The notes beneath the pieces were generated by a model that saw only the letters and a list, made by a program, of their open reading frames with translations, did not search any database and was not told where the DNA came from. A stretch of DNA of 64,000 bases from JAYUJH01 sp043765375 (GTDB taxonomy: Bacteria > Pseudomonadota > Alphaproteobacteria > Rickettsiales > UBA998). How positions within the stretch are numbered: position 1 is the stretch's first letter; each line of letters starts with the position of its first letter. The position numbers and the translations under genes are program-made. Location of the stretch: positions 62,001 to 126,000 of the forward strand of contig JAYUJH010000006.1 of NCBI GenBank assembly GCA_043765375.1, written 5' to 3'. Positions 58,929-64,000 of this stretch are shown here, in pieces.

Positions 58929-59714
58929 TTATTTTGATTTAGCAGCCTGCTCCTGTGCAATGCCAGCATGATTTTTGAGTGGAATATTTTGCAAACCATG
59001 TTTGCTCTGTAATATATCAAGTTCTATGCGTCTTGCGGATTCATTTTGCGCCGAAGAAACGCTGTTTTCTCGGGCTGAAATCCAAACGCTAGAATGAGGC
59101 GTAGCTACAAAACATATATCTGCTCCAGCCAATCTTAAATACCAATCCCAATCAAAATAATGAGTGAAATTATCATCAAATAAGCCGTATTGATGATGAA
59201 AATTGCGTGGATAAGCTCCACCAGACCATAATAATGTGTTATTTTTGCGCAAACTTACGGCACTCGCATAGGCGGAAAATGGCAATATTTCACCGCATTC
59301 CTGCTGTTCATTTTCATAGGCAATCCAACCACTCGCATAAATAAATTGCGAGTTTCTCATCGCAACTGCTATTTGTTGCAAGTGAAATGGCTCCCACCAA
59401 TCATCATCGTCCAACCAAGCTAAATATTCACCATTAGCGTTTGCAATTGCTTGATTTCGTGCGCTAATCTGCCCCGCATAACCACTTGAAAATACTCTGA
59501 TTTTTTCAATATTCATGCCTCGTGCTAATACTGCACCTTCGCCGTTGCCATCATCAATAATGATAATTTCATAATCGTTGAAATCTTGCGCAAGCACTGA
59601 TAAAATTGCCCGTTTCAACATGGCTGGGCGGTTTTTTGTTGGGATAATAACGGAAATTGCGGGCGTGTAGTTTGTTATATTTCCAACTACATTTTTTAGT
59701 TCACCGCTCATCAT
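58929..59714 (-). CDS. Family 2 glycosyltransferase
   Basis: A 261-residue GT-A fold enzyme. N-terminal ISVIIPTKNRPAMLKRAILSVLAQ, nucleotide-sugar region EIIIIDDGNGEG, ARNQAIANANGEYLAWLDDDDWW with the metal-binding D-D-D cluster, and a later HYFDWDWYLRLA. No membrane segment. Acceptor and donor are unknown, but the gene overlaps rfbD by ATGATG, in a dTDP-rhamnose operon, so a rhamnosyl transfer onto a surface glycan is the likely role. The start at 59714 is set by that overlap; the frame could extend 10 codons upstream. Confidence 0.9.
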   Translation of the reverse strand: MMSGELKNVVGNITNYTPAISVIIPTKNRPAMLKRAILSVLAQDFNDYEIIIIDDGNGEGAVLARGMNIEKIRVFSSGYAGQISARNQAIANANGEYLAWLDDDDWWEPFHLQQIAVAMRNSQFIYASGWIAYENEQQECGEILPFSAYASAVSLRKNNTLLWSGGAYPRNFHHQYGLFDDNFTHYFDWDWYLRLAGADICFVATPHSSVWISARENSVSSAQNESARRIELDILQSKHGLQNIPLKNHAGIAQEQAAKSK

Positions 59715-60574
59715 GCCATAGCCTCCGCTAATCCAACTCGCCAATCGGGCAGTTCAACCCCCAAAATATCAGCCAATTTGCTACAATTTAGGCGTGAATT
59801 ATGCGGGCGTTTGGCGGGAGTTGGATATTCACTTGCTGGAATTGGCAAGCATTTTGTTAATTTAAGCGGCAATCCATGTTGCCTTGCTTGTGCAAAAATC
59901 GCCTCAGCAAAACCATGCCAGCTTGTTTCACCCGCCCCGCACATATGATATATGCCATTGATAGACTTTGTTATAGATTTTGCATTTTCTAGTGCCTGCA
60001 ACGTTGCCACCGCCAAATGTGGAGCGTAAGATGGCGCACCATATTGATTAGCCACCACTTTCAATTCCTCACGCTGCGCACCAAGCCGCAACATAGTGGT
60101 TAGAAAATTATTTGAACAATTATCATAAACCCACGACGTGCGAAAAATCAGATAATCCACGCCCGAGCCAATAATTAACTCCTCGCCCAAACGCTTTGAT
60201 TTACCATAATTATTGAGTGGGTTTGCTGCATCATCTTCAATAAATGCAACCTCACCCGCTCCATCAAACACATAATCAGTGGAATAATGCACCAATTTTG
60301 CCCCAATATTTTTTGCCGCATTTGCGATTGCTTGTGGAGTATGCGCATTGATTTGCATCGCTTGTTCCAACTCAATTTCGCACTTATCCACCTGCGTATA
60401 AGCCACCGCATTAATGATGATTTGCGGTTGCAAATCATTCACGGCTGCCACGCAATCACTGGGGCGCATAAAATCCGCTTCATTGCGGCTTAAAAAAATT
60501 GCACCACCACCAAGTTGCGCCCGCAATGCTTTGGCTATCTGCCCTGTTGCCCCAAAAACTAAAATCTTTTTCAT
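59711..60574 (-). CDS. rfbD: dTDP-4-dehydrorhamnose reductase
   Basis: A 287-residue short-chain dehydrogenase/reductase for the last step of dTDP-L-rhamnose synthesis. N-terminal LVFGATGQIAKAL dinucleotide site, INAVAYTQVDKCE, the catalytic YSTDYVFDG region with Tyr, NNYGKSKRLGEE with the YxxxK motif, and FRTSWVYD. Upstream, the 14-nt sequence GGGGTAAAATGAAA is repeated in tandem, so two near-identical start regions overlap; the second gives this frame. rfbB and rfbC are not in the window. Confidence 0.95.
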   Translation of the reverse strand: MKKILVFGATGQIAKALRAQLGGGAIFLSRNEADFMRPSDCVAAVNDLQPQIIINAVAYTQVDKCEIELEQAMQINAHTPQAIANAAKNIGAKLVHYSTDYVFDGAGEVAFIEDDAANPLNNYGKSKRLGEELIIGSGVDYLIFRTSWVYDNCSNNFLTTMLRLGAQREELKVVANQYGAPSYAPHLAVATLQALENAKSITKSINGIYHMCGAGETSWHGFAEAIFAQARQHGLPLKLTKCLPIPASEYPTPAKRPHNSRLNCSKLADILGVELPDWRVGLAEAMA

Positions 60575-60670
60575 TTTACCCCTTTCATTTTACCCCGCCC
60601 GTTTCAAACTTCGCCATGCTCGTTTTCAACCGCCCTCCCGCAAGGAGAGGGCATTAAAATTGAGTTTGTT
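60575..60670 (-). other. Spacer between rfbA and rfbD with a GC-rich hairpin
   Basis: Holds GCCCTC-CCGCAAGGA-GAGGGC (60633-60653), a REP-like stem without a following T run on either strand, and the tandem rfbD start region. Confidence 0.5.
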
Positions 60671-61579
60671 TCAACTAATTTCGCTGAAAAATTGGCTTTC
60701 CGCCACTGAATATAAATATGCACCATAGGTTGAATTATCAGCCCGCCTAGGTTGCCCCGTGCGATCTGCCAGTTGCAATAATTGTGTTTTATCTATGAAA
60801 CCTTTGCGATATGCGATTTCTTCAATGCAAGCGATTTTCTGCCCTTGGCGTTTTTCAATCATCTGCACAAACTGCCCCGCATCAAGCAATGAATCAAATG
60901 TGCCAGTGTCAAGCCATGCAATGCCCCTGCCCATCAATTCCACGGTCAACTCACCACGAGCAAGATAAGCCGCATTCACATCAGTTATTTCCAACTCGCC
61001 CCGCTCTGATGGTTGGAGATTTTTAGCAATTTCCAACACGGTGTTATCATAAAAATATAATCCCGTTACTGCCCATGAAGATTGAGGATTTGCAGGTTTT
61101 TCCTCAATGCTCAAAGCCCGCCCGCTTTCATCAAAACTCACCACACCATAGCGTTCAGGGTCACAAACATGATAAGCAAATACGGTTGCGCCTTTAGCTA
61201 AATTGGTTGATACTAGCTCCACTTTTTTGCTCAAATCACCGCCATAAAAAATATTATCACCTAAAATCAAACAAACGCAATCATCGCCAACAAAATCCGC
61301 CCCCAAAATGAATGCTTGCGCAATTCCCTCTGGTTTTGCTTGCTCTTTATAGGATAATTTGATGCCAAAATCTCCGCCATCACCAAGCAATGCTTCAATC
61401 ATTGGCAAATCACGGGGGGTGGATATGATTAACACGTCCTTAATGCCCGCCAGCATCAACACTGATAGCGGATAATATATCATAGGTTTATCATATATTG
61501 GCAAAATCTGTTTGCTAATGGTTTTGGTGAGTGGCGAAAGCCTAGTGCCAGACCCACCCGCTAAAATTATTCCTTTCAT
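60671..61579 (-). CDS. rfbA: Glucose-1-phosphate thymidylyltransferase
   Basis: A 302-residue nucleotidyltransferase: Glc-1-P plus dTTP to dTDP-glucose, first step toward dTDP-rhamnose. Motifs: GIILAGGSGTRLSPLT, QILPIYDKPMIYYPLSVLMLAGI, ILGDNIFYG, FAYHVCDPERYGVV, IEEKPANPQSSWAVTGLYFYD and GRGIAWLDTGTFDSLLDA. ATG 61579 has GGAGG nine bases upstream within the purF end; the TTG three codons earlier is less likely. Confidence 0.96.
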   Translation of the reverse strand: MKGIILAGGSGTRLSPLTKTISKQILPIYDKPMIYYPLSVLMLAGIKDVLIISTPRDLPMIEALLGDGGDFGIKLSYKEQAKPEGIAQAFILGADFVGDDCVCLILGDNIFYGGDLSKKVELVSTNLAKGATVFAYHVCDPERYGVVSFDESGRALSIEEKPANPQSSWAVTGLYFYDNTVLEIAKNLQPSERGELEITDVNAAYLARGELTVELMGRGIAWLDTGTFDSLLDAGQFVQMIEKRQGQKIACIEEIAYRKGFIDKTQLLQLADRTGQPRRADNSTYGAYLYSVAESQFFSEIS

Positions 61580-61580
61580 T

Positions 61581-63065
61581 TTAACCAACCTCCGACATTG
61601 AAGAAACTTTGCGATATTTGTTGCTTAAGCCATCATTATGATTTTGCATATCACTTAAGCGAATTGCATAATCACCCGTGAAACACGCATCGCAAAATTG
61701 TGGTTCAGCATTGTTGCGCTCACTCTCACCAACTGCACGATATAACCCATCAATGCTGATGAATGCGAGGCTATCTGCCCCGATATATTCACACATTTGC
61801 GCCACATTCATGTTATGCGCAAGTAACTCATCACTCTCTGGCGTATCCACCCCATAATAGCAGGAATTGGTGGAAGGTGGGCTTGCAATGCGCATATGCA
61901 CCTCTGCCGCACCAGCCTGACGAACCATGGCAACAATTTTGCGAGAAGTCGTCCCACGCACGATAGAATCATCAACGAGAACAACACGCTTGCCTTTCAG
62001 CTCCGCTGCATTAGCATTATGCTTGAGTTTCACGCCTAAATTGCGGATTTTATCAGTTGGTTCAATGAATGTCCGCCCAATATAATGGTTGCGTATTATT
62101 CCAAGCTCAAACGGAATCCCCGCTGCTACTGCATAACCCAAAGCGGCTGGAACTCCAGAATCAGGGACTGGCACAACGAGGTCTGCATCTGTTGGGTGTT
62201 CGCTCGCCAATTCTGCACCAATTTGCTTGCGCACTGCATAAGCATTTAAGCCTTCAATCGTGCTGTCTGGTCTGGCAAAATAAACATATTCAAAAATGCA
62301 AAACTTTTTGGGTGCGGGAGCGAATGGCTTAAAAGATTTCACTCCATCATCATCAATCACCACCATTTCACCAGCTTCAATGTCACGCACATAATTTGCC
62401 CCTATAATATCAAATGCACAGGTTTCTGATGCTAAAATATGCGCACCATCAAGCTCACCAAGCACTAGGGGGCGAACCCCGTGAGGGTCACGCACGCCAA
62501 TTAGCGCATCATTGGTTAGCACCACCAGAGAATATGCTCCCTCAACTTGTTTGAGGGCATCAACCACACGGGCGGGTATTTCCTTAGCGCGGCTAATTGC
62601 AATAAGATGGATAATCACTTCCGTATCAGAAGTTGATTGAAACAAACAGCCCTGCCCCTTCAGCCATTCCCGCAGAAAATAAGCGTTGGTGAGGTTACCA
62701 TTATGCGCAAGCGACAACCCACCGAAACTATATTCCGCATATAATGGTTGCACATTGCGCAACATTGGCGCGCCCGAAGTGGAATAACGATTATGTCCAA
62801 TTGATGAATTACCCTGCAATTGCTGAATTACGCTCTGACGATTAAACGTATCACCAACCAATCCCAACGCCCGATGCGAGAAAAACTGCCCTTCATGATT
62901 GCTGACAATTCCCGCTGCTTCCTGCCCACGATGCTGCAATGCGTGCAACCCAAGTGCCGTATGCGCCGAAGCATCATGTGTGCCATAAACCCCAAATACC
63001 CCACATTCTTCATGAAAAACATCATCACAAATTATGTTATTATCATCGTCATGTGGAATATTCAC
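61581..63065 (-). CDS. purF: Amidophosphoribosyltransferase
   Basis: A 494-residue enzyme for the first committed purine step (PRPP plus Gln to phosphoribosylamine). A 20-residue propeptide precedes the catalytic Cys21 (HEECGVFGVYG). The glutaminase domain shows LQHRGQEAAGIV, IGHNRYSTSGAP and LAHNGNLTN. The PRTase domain has VDDSIVRGTTSRKIV, with a cluster-type cysteine spacing as in the Bacillus-like class (CIFEYVYFARPDS and CYYGVDTP). Downstream of cvpA by 44 nt, an arrangement found in many proteobacteria. Confidence 0.96.
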   Translation of the reverse strand: MNIPHDDDNNIICDDVFHEECGVFGVYGTHDASAHTALGLHALQHRGQEAAGIVSNHEGQFFSHRALGLVGDTFNRQSVIQQLQGNSSIGHNRYSTSGAPMLRNVQPLYAEYSFGGLSLAHNGNLTNAYFLREWLKGQGCLFQSTSDTEVIIHLIAISRAKEIPARVVDALKQVEGAYSLVVLTNDALIGVRDPHGVRPLVLGELDGAHILASETCAFDIIGANYVRDIEAGEMVVIDDDGVKSFKPFAPAPKKFCIFEYVYFARPDSTIEGLNAYAVRKQIGAELASEHPTDADLVVPVPDSGVPAALGYAVAAGIPFELGIIRNHYIGRTFIEPTDKIRNLGVKLKHNANAAELKGKRVVLVDDSIVRGTTSRKIVAMVRQAGAAEVHMRIASPPSTNSCYYGVDTPESDELLAHNMNVAQMCEYIGADSLAFISIDGLYRAVGESERNNAEPQFCDACFTGDYAIRLSDMQNHNDGLSNKYRKVSSMSEVG

Positions 63066-63109
63066 TATTTTTGTTCCTTTAATATAATCTAATATAATAT
63101 AATCGGTTT

Positions 63110-63832
63110 TTACTGTTTAGTTGCATCTAAAATCAATTGTTCCAACGGTTTTGTCTGAGATGATGAATTAACTGTCTGTGGAGTGCTAAACTGTTGCTGA
63201 AGTTCGTTTTGTATGGGAACATATTCCTGCTTCAACCTGTCATCAATCGCTTGCGGAGCATATAAATCTAGCTCACCTTGCTGAATTGCCATTTCCTCTG
63301 CGGTTGGTGCTTCCAACGGAGTATTGATATTGACTGAATCTGGCAAAACCCGCACCATTTGCAATGCTGCAGATTGAATATATGGCAATGTTTTAGCAGT
63401 TTTCAACCATTCTGGATATTCCTGCTCGTCTTTATAAACAATAGTGGTTAATACAAAACCTAGCACCACCAAAATGCTGCCCTTGGCAAGCCCCAGCATT
63501 AACCCCAGGACATTATCAAACCAACCAACATCAGCACCTTTTTTAACGTAGCGCAAAACGACTTTACCAACCATTCCAAGGGTGATTATCACCAAAAAAT
63601 ATGTTCCAAGCGTGCCGATAATCGCCGCACCCGTTGCGCTTTGGATATATTGGCTCATGAAAGCGGTGCTTATTGGGGCAAGTGAAAAGGTGATGAGTGC
63701 ACCCCCAACCCATGTGATGAGTGACACGAATTCCTTAATGAACCCACGATAAAAAGAAATAGATCCCGTGATAAATAGCACCAAATACACTATAGCATCA
63801 AAATGATTGATACTCATTTGAGTTTCTTCCAT
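63110..63832 (-). CDS. cvpA: CvpA family inner-membrane protein
   Basis: A ~240-residue protein. Four membrane helices (residues ~10-30, 37-55, 75-95, 110-130) with the CvpA signature FDAIVYLVLFITGSISFYRGFIKE and SLITWVGGALI, then a soluble Gln/Pro-rich tail. CvpA is linked to envelope homeostasis and, in E. coli, colicin V export. Two starts are plausible: ATG 63832, with GGGGGGAG ten bases upstream, and ATG 63817, with GGAAG. The 168 nt to the window end are AT-rich; nothing further is supported there. Confidence 0.92.
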   Translation of the reverse strand: MEETQMSINHFDAIVYLVLFITGSISFYRGFIKEFVSLITWVGGALITFSLAPISTAFMSQYIQSATGAAIIGTLGTYFLVIITLGMVGKVVLRYVKKGADVGWFDNVLGLMLGLAKGSILVVLGFVLTTIVYKDEQEYPEWLKTAKTLPYIQSAALQMVRVLPDSVNINTPLEAPTAEEMAIQQGELDLYAPQAIDDRLKQEYVPIQNELQQQFSTPQTVNSSSQTKPLEQLILDATKQ

Positions 63833-64000
63833 AATAATTTGTCTCCCCCCGCTCAAATGAATAGCTAGAATAATTATGAATTAAAGGCAAGGTATTTTTA
63901 TGTTTATGTTTGATGATATAATCAATTGATAATATAATGAAAATGTAATATTTTTGTAAAGAAATAAGCCATGCATTTATGTTATACTAGTTATGTGAAT

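Noticed and set aside
1..64000. tRNA, rRNA, tmRNA, RNase P or CRISPR
   Set aside because: No T-loop GTTCRA with matching acceptor stems, no rRNA-like segments and no regularly spaced identical repeats were found on reading the gaps; a covariance search would be decisive.

Overview
The window comes from an AT-rich, densely packed alphaproteobacterial chromosome. The best lineage clue is a reverse-strand type IV secretion block, virB3-virB4-virB6-virB6-virB6 (13002-20162). That order, with a tandem virB6 set, is typical of the Rickettsiales rvh system. Other alphaproteobacterial markers agree: HemJ in place of HemY/HemG, a CBP3-type ubiquinol-cytochrome c chaperone divergent from bamE, an MJ0042 zinc-ribbon protein and an LdtR-like MarR regulator. 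The window also encodes steps for thiamine, leucine, cysteine, riboflavin, shikimate, purines, glutathione and dTDP-rhamnose. That is more than classical obligate-intracellular Rickettsiaceae keep, so an early-branching or less reduced Rickettsiales-like bacterium is my inference. No rRNA, tRNA or CRISPR was found.

Layout. 1-2390: haem genes (partial hemD, hemJ) and anmK. 2350-4501: a hydrolase, then a two-gene cassette of unknown function between two copies of a 30-bp direct repeat. 4515-8334: cysE, ribH, aroQ, thiS-thiG, ruvA, bfd. 8436-8681: a short promoter-to-terminator unit that is either a small membrane protein gene or a structured RNA. 8719-12840: an ABC-F ATPase and comEC. 12848-12994: a long imperfect palindrome. 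13002-20162: the T4SS block. 20605-28409: an unknown gene, prfA, grxC, a zinc-ribbon protein, hpt, pgpA, gatB, rlmB and the cytochrome bc1 chaperone. 28520-31931: bamE, an aroA-cmk fusion and nuoC. 32031-34019: a complete IS1595-family element with perfect 24-bp inverted repeats, 8-bp target duplications and a P63C-domain passenger gene. 34229-41664: an RND permease, PBP1A and Obg. 41801-50757: an intradiol-dioxygenase-like secreted protein, threonine aldolase, a lipoprotein, purB, gshB, a CinA-domain protein, an RND adaptor, cheZ, cheY and ruvX. 50995-58917: a small lipoprotein, thiC, leuB, pheS-rplT-rpmI (listed left to right), a histidine kinase and a MarR regulator. 58929-63832: a reverse-strand operon cvpA-purF-rfbA-rfbD-glycosyltransferase.

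The genes are mostly housekeeping. The unusual content is in the repeats. There are three copies of a perfect AT-rich hairpin (A) and two of a second hairpin (B). A and B are joined by the same 13-nt linker in a composite that occurs twice in opposite orientation. There are four CCAGCGAA-type palindromes, and a recurring 15-bp tandem duplication expands linkers in at least six unrelated genes and one intergenic gap. Several usually clustered genes are apart here (pheS from pheT, rpmI from infC, ruvA from ruvB and ruvC, nuoC from nuoAB, RND pump from adaptor), which points to a rearranged genome.
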